Shown: positions 1-11,633 of the stretch, piece by piece
Position numbering within the stretch: position 1 is the stretch's first letter
How the letters are laid out: each line of letters opens with the position of its first letter
Origin: Prorocentrum cordatum
Lineage: Eukaryota > Sar > Dinophyceae > Prorocentrales > Prorocentraceae
Direction of reading: 5' to 3'
DNA length: 64,000 nucleotides
Assembly: GCA_963575745.1 (NCBI GenBank)
Contig: CAUYUJ010007402.1
Location: 22,501-86,500, forward strand
Program-made: the position numbers and the translations under genes
Notes under the pieces: model-generated
What the model was told of the DNA's origin: nothing
The model's input: only the letters and a program-made list of their open reading frames with translations
Database searches by the model: none

Positions 1-735
1 AGAAACGCGAGGAGCCACAACCACAGGTGGCCCCTCCTCCTCCTCCTCGTCCTCCTCCTCCTCCGCCTCCTCGCGATCCGTCTGGCCCCTATGGGCCGCC
101 AGGCATAGCAGAAAACCGAAACCCCGACACAAACTGAATCCATAGTTTCTCTGATCCTGTTCCTTCGATCTGCAGCCACACTCCGCGCCGAAACCGCAAG
201 AGGCTCGGAGGCGGCCAGGGGGTCCGAGCTGAGCTGGAGAAGCCCAGAGAAAATCAGCCAAAAGCGGGGGGGGGGGGGCAACAAACTCCTGCGAAGTCGG
301 TCCCCGACCCTTCCCGGGGGTCGAGACTGCTGGAATCTTCCCAGCCGCGTCCGGCCGTGGCGACGAGAGGCCCCTCTCTCGCCCCGTTCTGCGCTCTGCT
401 GGCCGGAACCATTCCTGCGCTGCCTCGGCTCCCCAGCCGCTGACGCATCCCGAAGAGCCATCCTCTGTGGTGCCCGAGATGGGCGGGCGCGACGGAGCGG
501 AGTGGGATAAGAGGCGAAGAAGGGGGCGCGTGGGTGCGAAGGAGCAAAGTAGGAGGCGAAGAAGGGGGCGCGTGGGTGCGACGGAGCAAAGTGGGAGGCG
601 GGGAAGGGCGCGCGCGGGTGCAAGAGCGAAGGAGGAGACGGGGAATTGCCCTCTCCCCCCAAGAAAAAAATGCCAGCAACTTGCCCGTTCCCCTTCGCCT
701 CGTATTGAATCAGAATCTACGGCCATACCCTCCCT
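1..735. other. Gene-free GC-rich stretch with a 42-bp minisatellite
   Basis: No convincing gene. A CTC-rich tract lies near 35-75. A minisatellite spans about 490-638: units beginning GAGGCGAAGA or GAGGCGGGGA start at 511, 553 and 595, a 42-bp period, with a partial fourth unit upstream. Open frames here are translations of the repeat on both strands and have no recognisable domain. Confidence 0.6.
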
Positions 736-890
736 TACCAGCCTGGAACATATCCCTATCCCTGTGCTGGGCACCTCCTCATTACGATGCCAATCTTAGG
801 GATTCCCTTTTTTGGGGGGGCGAATCCCTAAGATTGTCATCGCCTTTTGGCGTGTCAATCTTAGGGATAGGGATACGTTCGAGGCTGGTA
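736..890. repeat. 155-bp foldback (MITE-like) element with nested inverted repeats
   Basis: The outer arms at 736-763 and 863-890 are 28-bp inverted repeats with 2 mismatches by hand comparison. Inside them, a perfect 15-bp inverted repeat pairs 791-805 with 822-836, and the CAATCTTAGGGAT motif occurs a third time at 856-868. There is no coding capacity. The structure is typical of a foldback or miniature inverted-repeat element. No target-site duplication could be defined because the right flank is a C-run. Confidence 0.65.
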
Positions 891-949
891 ACCCCCCCCC
901 CTGCAAATTGCCGGCAAATTGCCAGAATTGGGCGGGGCGGGGGAGGGAC

Positions 950-1135
950 CCAGAAAGGGCTCGGGGAGGGGGCCCCCCTACCCCTTCCTACCTCTCCCCC
1001 ACTACCCCCCCGACCCTCTCCCCCTTTACCCCTCCCCATCCCCCTCTTCCACCTCTCCCCCTCTCCCTCCCTCTCCCCTCCCCCCCTCCCCCATCTACCC
1101 TTCCCCCCCCTTCCCCCCACCACCTCTCCCAATGA
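950..1135. repeat. Pyrimidine-rich (CCCCT/CTCC) low-complexity tract
   Basis: Almost pure C/T on the plus strand. Proline- or glycine/arginine-rich frames read through it on both strands, but these are by-products of composition. Confidence 0.8.
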
Positions 1136-2062
1136 CCATGAAGTGGCATTCCGGAGGGACCCGTTTGCTGCTCTTCCGAACAGGCCAACCCAGCCGGCTC
1201 CAAGGCGAGGCGCCCTGACACTCAAGAAGGAGCACGCGCCTTGTGCTTGGGGAACACGTGGCACACCCGATAGAAGCGCCCCCAGCGCCGGATGAGCATA
1301 CAGTCCTGCGGTTGGAGCTGCAGCGGCAGGGGAGGCTGCGCCGCCAGAAGGATGGGGAGCATGACAGCTGGCAGAAAGGAAATCCCAGACGTGCTGGCGT
1401 CGTGAAGAAAACAACGGTGTTTGGTTGACATTATCTGGCTTCTGGGGGCCGTCGCCAGCCCCAGGACCGTCAAAAAACAGCTCGTGATGAAAAAACAGCC
1501 CTGGGGAAAGGGTCCTACTTCCAGGGGCCCCGTATTGAGAAAAGCAAGACATCAGACGTCTGGGTTCCCAAGACTAGAGCACCACACATACATGAACACC
1601 ACGGAGAAACGGGCATTCGATCAGGCTGCACAAGGGTGGCACAGCAAGACAGGAGGGGTGATGCCACTCACAAGGAAGCGGTGTCTAGCGTGGTTGTGTC
1701 AAGCACTCGGGCACGGGCAGGGGGCCCTAGATTCCTTCGCGCACCGGCGCATGCATGCAAAGGGCCGTTGGGGTGGCCCTGCGCGGAAGCACGCCTGCCT
1801 GCCTCGTCCCGCCGACTTGGCGTCAAATGCCTGCCTCTCCCCTTCTCTATCCCCCTCCCGCGAGAGTGATCTTCGGTGCGCGGTTTGAGCGTGCTTCGGG
1901 GAAGCTAGGGTCCAGGCGCGCAAGCAGGCGCTGGAGGGGCCCCATGTGCGCCGCCATCCGAGACCACTCTGGCGAAGGTTCACTCTCACGCATGGCCGAT
2001 CTCCTTCCCTGGCCTGCAACAAAGATAAAAACGATAACAACAACAAAAAACACAAACAAACA
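1136..2062. other. No supported gene
   Basis: Several overlapping frames exist on both strands, but none has a domain, a plausible composition or continuity. An AAC/AAAC-rich tract occupies about 2020-2070. Confidence 0.5.
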
Positions 2063-2243
2063 AACAACGGCACAACCACAGTTCTTCGGAGCTCCGCGCA
2101 GATTTCTGGGATCGGCACTGGACTCCCCTCCCTGGCGCGCGTGGCGCGCCGTGGGCGGCGCTGCAGACGGCGCCAGGGGGGCCCAGCGCCGATCCAAAAA
2201 ATTCGAGCGGAACTCAGAGCCCTTCTTCTTATGCCGTTGTCGC
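2063..2243. repeat. Imperfect inverted-repeat element
   Basis: The segment at about 2089-2121 is the inverted complement of about 2186-2218, matching at roughly 26 of 33 positions by hand. A further short match (ACAACGGCA) lies just outside each arm. The core is GC-rich and noncoding. It looks like an old MITE or foldback copy. Confidence 0.45.
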
Positions 2244-3560
2244 CCTCGATGCAGGACAGACTACCTTCCAGACCACCCGAACCCGACCCGAAGTCCAAAC
2301 GTTCGGGCTTAAGAGGTGTACGCGTTCCATCTGTGCTCCCCACTGGGAGTCTTCGGCGTCTTCCCGCGGTCTGAGGCTGTTTTCCGCGGTCTTCGGCGGC
2401 TTCCGACGGTCTGTCACGATGTGCATGGCGACCTGACACGGTGGCTTACGCGGGCCGCCAGAGAAGCACGCCCATTACATGTACATGTATTGAAAACGAA
2501 GGCACTTCTGGGCAACCACACGCGGGCAGCTCACGCGCCAGTGTCAACTCCTGGGAGGCCTTCGCGGAACGGGGCCATCCAGCCATATCAGCCCAGATAA
2601 AGCCCGATCAGGCTGGAGTAAGCGGGATTAGAGAAGATTACACGGGACTAGCTGTACCAGGAAAGTTTTGACCCCGGGCATACCAGCGGCGATGTCGTAG
2701 TTGACCTCCCAAAGGTTGCCTCATTCACGGGCTCCTATATTCACGCCTCGCGCTGCGCGAAGCGCGAGGCGAGAATGGCTTCGCGCTCGCGCGCCGCCCC
2801 CCTCCGAGAAAAAAGAAGGACGAAGAACGAGGGGAACGAAAGATGAGGAAGACGGGGCAAATGGTCCAGACCGCGCGAACCGTGAATCGCGAATGACTTC
2901 GCGCCGTGACGGGAGCTTTTGAATATCCGGAAGGATTCCGCCGGGAGGCCCAAAAGGCGCGTGCTATGACAAATCTGGCTATGAGGAACGTCGGGCACAC
3001 CCCTTCGTCAACCGTCATCTTTCCAAGGTGCCTCAGGACACTGCGACCCCCTCTGCAGACAGGAAGTGACCGCGGGGCCCCCGCTGGCAGGCAAACTCGT
3101 CCATCTGGTGCGCCCACTGCACACCGCGCCTCTCCACGAGCGCCCTTACAAGCTCCAAGGGGGGCCGAGGGGACACGACGTGGGTGGACTGGCCCAGGGG
3201 AAGGAACGTCGACCCGGAACAAGCGGCACGCGTGCCCTGGCTCTTGCGCCGAGGAGCTGCGAGGGACAGGAGGCTTTCGCCTCCTTCCTCCAGGAGTTTC
3301 CTTCCGTGGCCGTGGGGGGCAGGACGAACGACGAACGAACGAACGACGACGCCGAGCGAAAATAAAGAGGTCCGAGCTCTAGAGCACAGCTGTGCACGAA
3401 AATGAACGATAAGTGCATCGTCGACCGATCGGGGCGATGGGCCTCCGACGGCACATCCGCGCGCCCCTTGCCGGGGAGAGCCATCGGGCCCCTATCGGCG
3501 ATCAGTGGGCGATCGGGGGTCGAGCCCCCCGCCCCCCCTTGGCACGTCCACCCCCCTGAC
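2244..3560. other. No supported gene; small GC-rich hairpin
   Basis: I see no gene. An 11-bp perfect inverted repeat (2744-2754 with 2761-2771) forms a GC-rich hairpin. The GCGCGAGGCG-type DNA around it gives arginine-rich shadow frames only. Confidence 0.5.
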
Positions 3561-3717
3561 TCGGCGGTGGACAAGCCTGCCTTCAGTAAACCTCCCTATC
3601 GCGAAGACAGCCTAGGACCGAAACCGACGGACCTGGACCCTCAAAGATGACGGCCTCGACGCCCTCTCGCGAACCGAGAACGGCCAATTCGCTAATCGAC
3701 GTGTCAGGGTAGGAGGT
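3561..3717 (+). repeat. 157-bp dispersed repeat, copy 1
   Basis: This segment matches 22386-22542 in the same orientation and with exactly the same length. Identity is high: both copies start TCGGCGGTGGACAA and end GTCAGGGTAGGAGGT. The flanks are unrelated, so this is an interspersed repeat rather than a local duplication. It has no obvious terminal inverted repeat or coding capacity. Its class (SINE, solo terminal repeat or MITE remnant) cannot be decided here. Confidence 0.75.
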
Positions 3718-4975
3718 GATCAACCTCCGACTAACGTTGGCCCAAATGGTTGTGGGCCACAACTCGGCTCTCTGGCGGCCGTTCGGGACGGTCCAGGCAA
3801 CCCCTGGACACCTCTCGGCAGGGTGCAGGTGCTGGATCGCACCCCGAAGCTGGAAAACCGCCAGGAATCGACGAAAACACGCCTTGAACGAAGGTTCAGA
3901 CTTCCTCCCTGACACCCCAAACTTGGAAGGCTGGAAACGAGCACCAACACCAACACAGTGGGGGGGGCCTCCACCTGAGGGAAATGATCCTGGATGTTGG
4001 TGTTGGTGGTAGCCTTTCGGCCACCTAGGAAACCCGAATATTACACCATCACCGAGATCGGGATCATATTCCCTCGGTGGAGGCACACCGCCGATATTGG
4101 TGTTGGCGTCAAACTCTAACCCTCCGACTAACGCTGCCCCTGGAGAGAACCGCTACCGCCAACACCCCCGAGCCGACCCCGAACGAAAAACACAAAGCAA
4201 CAAAAAACACAATCCCCACATATCAGATACACGCGGCCGCCACCGGTGAGCCCCCCCCGCAGAACAAACGCGAGCACGGTGTGCCGCCCTGGGCGCCGCC
4301 GCGCGCGTCCTTGCAGCGCGGCTTGATCACCTCCGGCGCGCGACGGAAGGTCCGCGCTGCTCCCAAAAGGGCACGCGCAGTGGGGAGCTCTAGCTGGAGG
4401 CTGATCACTGGATACTGCGCCTGTTAGTTCCGCGGGACGGCCCTACGAAGGGTTAGGCCGCGGCGCCGCGTCGCTTTCAAATATTAAATACATACTGTGG
4501 AACGTGGGAAAGCGGAAGAGCAGGCCGCCACTCAAAAGTCAAGAGCTGCCCCCAAACCACCTAAAATGGAAGGCGCAGTTCGGATCTGTGATGAATCAGA
4601 CACCACCTTCCCGCCGATTGGGTGGAATACGTTCATCAACACTGAAGAGCATCACAGCGTTCACACGATAGCCGATATGTACACGTCCTCTTACAATGTG
4701 TAGCCTACTGGCTCTGCTCCTTCCGGCAACGCCAGGAGCGCGGCGGTGCCCCAGCTGCCCGAGAAAACGAAGAGAATACGCACTGGGCCCCCACCCGCAC
4801 AGAGACCTCCATGGTGCGGTGGCTGCAACGCACGAGAACAACCGAATGCCACTTTTTTTCATCTTCGGAATGTCAATGAACGCGCAACGATTCTTGCTCA
4901 GATATAAGCGGCCCAAGTGCACAAAACTCATCAAATCTCGGCGACAACCAATCTTCATATGGAAAGAGCCGCTGG
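3718..4975. other. No supported gene
   Basis: Mixed-composition DNA. The motif CCTCCGACTAACG occurs twice (about 3724 and 4125), and ACCAACACCAACA-type short repeats lie near 3940-4110. No domain-bearing frame was recognised. Confidence 0.45.
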
Positions 4976-4979
4976 ATGC

Positions 4980-5175
4980 CCCAAAGGGGGGAGGGGGATC
5001 TGGGACCCCCCACCTTTCTTTGGTCCCCCCCACCTTTTCCCGATCCGTCGTCGGCGGACCCCCCCCTTTCTCGGTCCGTCGTTGGCGGAGCCCCCTCCTT
5101 TCAAGAGGAGGGTGGGTGGCTTTCTGGACCCCCCCCTTTCAAGAGGAGGGTGGGTGGGTGAGTGGGTTTCGAAAT
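4980..5175. repeat. Short tandem duplications, C-run and GGGTGG rich
   Basis: Two near-identical units containing CTTTCAAGAGGAGGGTGGGTGG (in parts) lie side by side at about 5098-5160. They are preceded by duplicated CGTCGTCGGCGG and CGTCGTTGGCGG segments. Noncoding. Confidence 0.55.
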
Positions 5176-5229
5176 TCGAGCCCCCCCCTCCCCCTTCTCG
5201 CCATGCCGCCCCCTGGCTCTGGAACCCGA

Positions 5230-6955
5230 TCGCTTCCACCCCCGACACTGATCCAAACCCCCACTCGACCCCATACCCCCAACCCCAACCCAAACCCTAA
5301 AACCGAACCTAACCCAGAACCGTAACCCCGAATCCGAATCCCTACGCGCTGCCCCAACTCATTATCCACTACCCACTAGTCACAGCGCACCACTCACTAC
5401 CAACGACTCACTACCACCTACTCACTTATACCCGACACCTCATTCGCCACCTTTTACTCCCCACTCACTTCTCACGACTCACTTCTGACCACTCACTACT
5501 CAGTACTCCCGACTTCCTACCTTCTACCACCTACTCACTACCAACTACTCACTACTTCCTGTTCGTAACCCACGACACGCTATTCACTAGCCACCATTCA
5601 TTATTCACTACCACGCAGTACTCCCGACTCCCCACTCACTACTCGCCACCCCACCTCTTTACTCACTACGCATTACTCAGTACTCCCTACTCCCGACTCC
5701 CTAATCGCTCATTCCTCACTACTCACTCTCTACTCCCTACTCACTCCTCACTTCCCACTAAGCACTACGCTCACTACCCAGCTCATTTCTCACGACACCC
5801 TCCGCCCTAATCGCTACAAACTACACACTACCCACGGCCCACGATTCACGACCCACCGATAAATACTCACCACTACATTCTACCCACCACCCACTAATCA
5901 CTACGAAATACTCGCTACGCCCTACTCACTACATCCTGTTTAATGCTCACTAATCACTACTCACCACCCACTACCCACTGCTCCGTATTCCCTACTCCCT
6001 ACCCACAAATCACTACTCCACAAGTCACGACACACTACTCACATGTGACTACTCATATCTCACCACTCACCACTCGCTACGCACTATTCATTACCAACTA
6101 CTCACTACGCGCGACGCACTGCAATACTTACGACCCACTACTTACTACTTAACACCCGCTCCTGCCTACGCCCGACTTCCTCTTGCCTATTCCTCTTCAC
6201 CTCTCCCTACTCCTACTTTCCACTCCCTACTTGCTACTCTACTCGCTATCCCCAACTCTTCACTCACTACGCATTGCTGTACTCCCTACTCCCGACTCCC
6301 TACTCGGTCACCCCTGATGACTCACTACTCGCTACACCCCACTCTCTCCTCATCACCTACTACCCACTACTCACAACACTCACAATCCAATACGAACTTC
6401 CAACAGTACCCTACTACCTCACCGATACCAACTATTCACTACTCACTACTCACTACTCGCTACGTCCTACTCACTTCTCACTACTTCATATCCACTACTC
6501 ACTACTTACTATCACCCACTACGCACTACTCCCCATCCCCCACTCCCAACTCGCTACTCACTAAGTCACGACACGCTGCTCACATCTCACAACCCAATAC
6601 TTCCCAAGCGCCACTCACTACCCACTACTCATTACCAAGTACTCACTACGCACTACCCACTGCAATACTTACGACCCACTACTCACTACTCAGCACTCGC
6701 TAATCCATACTCCCTATTATACTCCCTACTACGTGCTCCCACTTCACCACTCCCTGATCCTACCTTCTGCTCGTAATTCACTACTCACTACACACTTCTC
6801 GCTACTCCCTACTCCCTACTTGTTACTCGAGACTCCTTACACGCTACCCCCATCTCCCTACTCCATTCCCACTACTCCCTACTCCCAACTCGCTACTCAC
6901 TAGTCATTATTCGCTACTCCCTCCTCACCACCCACCACTCACTACCCACCGCCCA
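5230..6955. repeat. Degenerate CACTACT/CACTACC minisatellite array (~1.7 kb)
   Basis: About 1.7 kb is built from variants of ACTCACTACTCACTAC on the plus strand, interrupted by CTCCCTACTCCCGACTCC blocks. The left edge (5280-5330) is a degenerate C-rich telomere-like tract with AACCC and CCCTAAAA words. Serine/threonine/tyrosine-rich frames across it are repeat translations. There is no conserved single period, so the array is old or maintained by slippage. Confidence 0.85.
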
Positions 6956-8128
6956 CCACCCACCTCCCCCAGCGCAGGAAGGAGAAGGGCACCCGGTCCG
7001 GCAGGGGCCGGGGCATCAATCCAAAAATGACCTGGAAAATATCCAGAGAATTCGCTGGGAAACACGCGAAGAAAGAAACATCCCGGACAGCTCCCAGGCG
7101 AACGCGTTCGGAAATTGAAACATTGTGGCCCGTAGCCGCGCCGCGAGCGTTGTTGCGCGATTCCATTCGAAGCCGAAAGGGCTCCATGTCGGGCCAAGAG
7201 GCCCTGAATGGCCTCCAGACTGCCCGAGAAGCCCCCAAGTCGCCCCGCGCGAAAGCTGACCTTCCACGAGGGGCCCCAGGAAGCCAAAAACAAAGATGTC
7301 GGCGCAAAGATTGACGGATTCTTGCGTTTTCGCGTTGTCGGGCTCGCAGCGCTCCACGGCGGCCCAACGAGACCCCCGAGGTAGCTCGGGAACGGCCGCA
7401 GCCCCCCCCCGTCCAAAACGGCCCCATGGCCGCCCGAGGGGGCCCCGCGTCTGCCCCGGAGGCGCCGGCGACCCAAGATCGCCCAAGAGAGCGCCACCAT
7501 GGCCCCGAGACCAGCCCGCCAAGAGAGGGGGCGCGAGATGACGCGTCAAGTACTTCGCCCATAGAAGACCCCCGAGACCGCCTGCGTGCCCCATGAAAAA
7601 GCAATGGGAAACCGAAAGAAACCCCAAGACGCCCCCGAATGGCCCCCAACACCCCAAGAGGCATCATAATTACTGACGAGATTATCCTGAGAGGCCCCCC
7701 AATATACTCGAACAGGCATCCGACGCGCCGCCGAGGCACGGGGCTGGAATGCGCCGATGACCGCTAGACGAATTCGACGAGGGGCATCGGAGGCGAACTT
7801 CGGCGATCTATCTCGATATCTGAAGGTCAAAGGGCGCCGCGGGGCCCGCCCATATTTTCTTCGGGCGCCCCGAGCATCTCAACAACTCGGTTTCGTCGCG
7901 GCGCCGAAGCATCACGCTGACATGGGCGCCGCGCGCGATCTCCCTCGCCGAGCGCCCCGGGGCCGGAAGGCCACGCCTTGCCGCGTGCTCTCTGCGCCCC
8001 GACGGAAACGTCGAGCCCTGGCGCTCGCTGCAGACCCAGAAGCGCCGAACGCCCGCGCACGCGGTTCGCGCCACCATCACTTCCCACTTGTAGGTAGCTT
8101 GAAAAAAAAAAACACAACTGCCGCAGCA
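6956..8128. repeat. GC-rich spacer with the CCAAGAGGCCCC-type degenerate repeat
   Basis: About 7190-7660 carries many loosely spaced GCCCCCAAG, AAGAGGCCC and ACCCCGAGAC words. This is the family seen again at 10715-11237, 19927-20130 and 23455-23590. Minus-strand frames rich in Leu-Gly-Gly or Gly-Ala are its translations. I see no gene in this spacer. Confidence 0.5.
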
Positions 8129-8129
8129 C

Positions 8130-10791
8130 TAAGCAGCGGCGACGCCTGCCTGCAACGCGTGGCGGCCTTGCTCGATACGCGCTGCCCCTGCAGACACAAT
8201 TGGCTCCCACTTGCGTCGGGCGCCGTCGACTGTCGCTGGAGCTCTCAAGCTGCATCCTGCATCGCCTTCATCTTCTGGAGTCGCACGCCGACTCTTTTTC
8301 GACGCGTCGGTTATGGCCTGGCTGACACCGCGGATGTCCTTCGAGGCCGTCTTGGGGTCGTTCGCGATGTTGTCGAGCGCCAAATCGACCATGATCGCCA
8401 GCTTGGCGCGGCCCCTGGCGGCATTTGCCGCGCGGCAGGCGCCCTTTAAATCCTTCGGGGCAGGAACCCCATCCGACTGCTCATTCTTAATGAGCTCGAG
8501 CATGGGGGGAGATCTCCAACGCGCCGGGATTTCACTTCTCCCGGTCAGGGCAGTCGAACAAAACCTGTTGATTTTCTTTGTCGGCCAGACTACGTCTCGC
8601 CCAAGTTGTCCATCGGCGGGCGCATTGACTGCAGCACCTCGCCCTTCTTGCCGAGGGCTGTCGCACGGAGGGGGCGGGCTGTCTCGAGGGCGCTCCCCGC
8701 CCGGAGCAGCGCGCGTCGGCCGCCCCCAAAAAGTTCGCACCGACGTCGGCGCGCTCCATTACCGACCACCTCTCGCGAAGTGTGCTCTTCAGGAACATGC
8801 TGGACGCCACGCGCTTGTCAAGACAGGGCTCGACGGCGGCGAACGAACAGCAACCGCTGGCGGCGCAAACCCATGGGGCCCAAGCCCCGAGATCGACGGA
8901 GCGAACGGTGCAGTCCACGCGCAGACTCTGCCGCTCGCCCGAGCTGGTGAGCACGCGCAGCTCCTCCGACTGAGCGGAGATGTCCAGGGCAGCAGCTTCA
9001 TCGCTATGCGCAACGAACTCCGGGTCGACACCTTTGCCGAAAGCAGGAGGGCCCACAGGCCCCGCCTTGGCGACGTCCCGGCACAAACCGAAGGCCTCGG
9101 GCGCGATCTCCAGCGGCTTCGAGATGCACCCCATTTTATGCGCTCACACACCTTGGTGCACATGGTCTGGACATGGTCCCGGGCGGCCCCCTGCAGCCCC
9201 GGGGCCGCCCGCGACGGGTTGTCTGACCTGCCGGGAACGCGGCGAGACAAGACGGACGTCCGGAAGCACCCCGAACCCAGGGTCAGGGCCTGGCGTTCAA
9301 GAAACCACCGAAAAGTTCAAAACAACAAAGGTCGTCTGACCAATGTGTCCGCGATGGTCTCGAGGCGGCCGTTCACGGTGCCCCCGGATGACATCGGCGC
9401 GAGAGACGACGAATACCAATTCTCGGTGGCCAGCGCGCCCCTCCACTGGTTGACCACCCGCGGCCGACCGAGCTTGAGCGCGCGCGCCATGTCCCCCCGG
9501 GCCATGCCCTCGAGGCCGCTGCCGTCGGATGCCCTGGAAGATACAGTTCTGCTTGAACAATGTTATGCAGATGGAGCGCGCGTCAACGTGGAGACGTTGT
9601 GTCGGCCCGCCGTCCTCGCTGAAGAGCGTCGAAGCGATGCGCAGCAAGATGATGATGACGCCCTCCTCTGAAATCATAAATTTCCCCCAATTGGCCGCCG
9701 CGCTGAAGCAGTCCGACCACTTGCCCGCGGCGCACGCCACGAGAACGCGGGCAACCTCGTCGGTCAGCATGGCCCAGTCCAGCAGCGGATCCACACCAAT
9801 CACCCAAGTCTGATCATGGTGTCCCGACGGTTCACGTTTTCGAGATCCTCGAGCTCCTGAAAGTCCGCCGTCCAGATTTCCTTCAAATTGGCCGTGCATT
9901 CCTCGAACGTCCAGAGCGTCACCACCCCAGCATTGAACGATGCAAGCTCTTTGCTGGCACGGTCGCCCAGGTTTTTTCCCCAGCTTCGTCGATGCTGCCG
10001 AGAGTGCCGAACAGCCTATGTTCGGTCCCATCCTTGGTCAGACTGCTGATGTTATTCCCGAGACCCTTCTCGCCCTGCTAGCACTCCAACGGGCCGACGT
10101 AGAGATACTTGCGGAACTCCTTCACCTCGTGAACAACGCTTTGGTCCAAGACGGCGCTCGCTTCCTCGGCTACCATTGCCCCGAGCCGAACGTCGGGGCG
10201 CGAGACCAGGTCCTGTGCGGAAATATCCTGCTGCATGATACTGCAAATGGTGTTCTTGATGGCATTATGCTAGAATGCCGCTGCCTACGAGACGCCCTCG
10301 TTTACCTTCTGGCCCATCACCTCGAACGTACAGAGGGCCGCGGCGCACTGCGGGCAGTCGACCAGCTCGCTGAGGACCCCGCACTGGGTCGCCCAGAACA
10401 ACTTGCAAGCCAAAGCGAAGATGTTGTCCGCAAGGAACGCACTCAAAATCCCGAGCGCCATCATCAAATCCAAGAGAGACTTGTCGTCGGCCGGGCTCCG
10501 ACGGCAAGCGGCAACCAACTCCAGGCGCGCGCCGTCCGTCTGGAACGAAACCTTCGCTGCAATGGCAATCCCACCAGCCCTCTGGGCGTAGCTGGTCTGG
10601 GGAGCTTCCTCTTCCGCCCCCCTTCCTTCCCCTTCAGGGAGGGGCTTGCCCCTCCCCCATGCGCCCCCCCCCCCCCTGGACCTAGACGGGGAGTTCCGCG
10701 ACGCATCGGGGTGTCCAAGATGGCTCAAGATGGCTCCAAGAGGGTCCCAGAGAGCCAAATAGAACCTTTCATCTGGCTCAAGGTAGTGCAA
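8130..10791 (-). pseudogene. Decayed protein-coding gene, family unknown
   Basis: Minus-strand coding character (balanced, protein-like composition with leucine/alanine helices) runs through about 2.6 kb but is broken. In one continuous frame, three in-frame TAG stops lie at 10285-10287, 10270-10272 and 10078-10080, and the reading remains protein-like on both sides of each. The frame then shifts near 9820 (into a Leu-Asp-Trp-Ala-Met segment) and again near 9490. The segments at 8532-9134 and 8129-8740 continue the same strand. I do not recognise the family and name no function. The alternative is a split gene with introns, but the short spacing of the stops argues against it. Confidence 0.45.
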
Positions 10792-11232
10792 GATCGCTCA
10801 AGATGGTTCCCAAGATGCCCCAAGAGGCCCCAATACCGCCCCAAGTGGCCAAAAGGCACCCCGAGGAGGCCCCGAAGAAGCCCAAATCCTTTCAACACCT
10901 GAAGAGAATCAATGTGTTCTGCCTGCCTGCTTGCCTTTCCGCTTCCGCTGGCCCTGCGAGGCCTCAATGCACAATTCCAAAAGGGCCCATGAGGGCCCCG
11001 AGAGAAGCCCAAGAGAGCCCCAAGACGGCCTCAGGAGCGCTCCAGGATCGCTTCACGAGGGCACCAAAATGTGATTTTTGGGTGCCCCAAGAGGGGCCGC
11101 TAATGAAGGACCCCCCTTCTTTAATCGATCTCCTTCACAATGGCCCCAAAAGCGCCCGGAAAACCCCCGGGAGGGCCCCAAGAGGCGCCCAGACGGCCCC
11201 AGGAGGCCTCCAAAAGGCCCCCAAGAGACCCC
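10715..11232. repeat. CCAAGATGGC / AAGAGGCCCC degenerate tandem repeat, left block
   Basis: Loosely tandem 10-12-bp words (CCAAGATGGC, CCCAAGAGGCCC, AAGACGCC). The downstream LTR element interrupts this block: the same type of sequence resumes at 19927 right after its duplicated target site. Leu/Gly-rich minus frames and Pro/Lys-rich plus frames are artefacts of the repeat. Confidence 0.7.
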
Positions 11233-11237
11233 CAAGG
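11233..11237. other. Target-site duplication, left copy (CAAGG)
   Basis: CAAGG lies immediately outside the left LTR and is repeated exactly at 19927-19931 immediately outside the right LTR. A 5-bp duplication is the usual footprint of Ty1/copia-type integrase. Confidence 0.9.
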
Positions 11238-11603
11238 TGCAAGTCGCTGTCGGAATACGCAAAGCGTCTCGAACTTGTTTTTCCCCCCGCGGTCAGCCGC
11301 CCGACCGGGCTCTGCTCGCAGAGCCTCCATCAAACATGTGCCCGCGAGCGCAAGCGAGGGGGCGCTCGCTTGACAGAAATGGCAAACAGTGACATGAAAC
11401 CTGCAAACAGATTGTCACGCACGCACTCGCATGTACAACGGTTCCATCACGGAACCCGCGCCTCTAGAACTGGCCCCAGAAAACTCCAGAGCCCTGCGGG
11501 GTACACCACTTGGGACCCCGCACACAAAGGCCTGTACACACGGTGGCTCATATGTGTCACGTGATATGGACAACCTGCCCAGGCTTGCACTCTGAAACTT
11601 GCA
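11238..11603 (-). repeat. 3' LTR of the Copia element (left copy)
   Basis: 366 bp. It begins TGCAAGT and ends ACTTGCA, so the termini are perfect 7-bp inverted repeats of the TG...CA type. It aligns over its whole length with 19563-19926. No clear polypurine tract adjoins its inner edge (about 11604-11632). Confidence 0.92.
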
Positions 11604-11633
11604 CGGATAAGGGTTCTCCAAGCTGAGCATGGT

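Noticed and set aside
25-80. CTC-rich tract as an intron of a gene starting outside the window
   Set aside because: No coding block was found on either side to support it.
534-1295. Long plus- and minus-strand frames over 0.5-1.5 kb
   Set aside because: They span a minisatellite, a foldback element and a C/T tract; composition is extreme and no domain is visible.
6942-7739. 265-codon minus-strand frame, Leu/Gly/Arg-rich
   Set aside because: It is the translation of the CCAAGAGGCCCC-type repeat. Three overlapping frames of similar quality exist and none has a domain.
10726-10785. GGCTCAAG words as DinoSL 3' ends
   Set aside because: They belong to the CCAAGATGGCTCAAG repeat and lack the CCATTTT part.
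11604-11632. Polypurine tract next to the Copia 3' LTR
   Set aside because: The minus strand here reads CTTGGAGAACCCTTATCCG, with no continuous purine run. A tract may be diverged but cannot be claimed.
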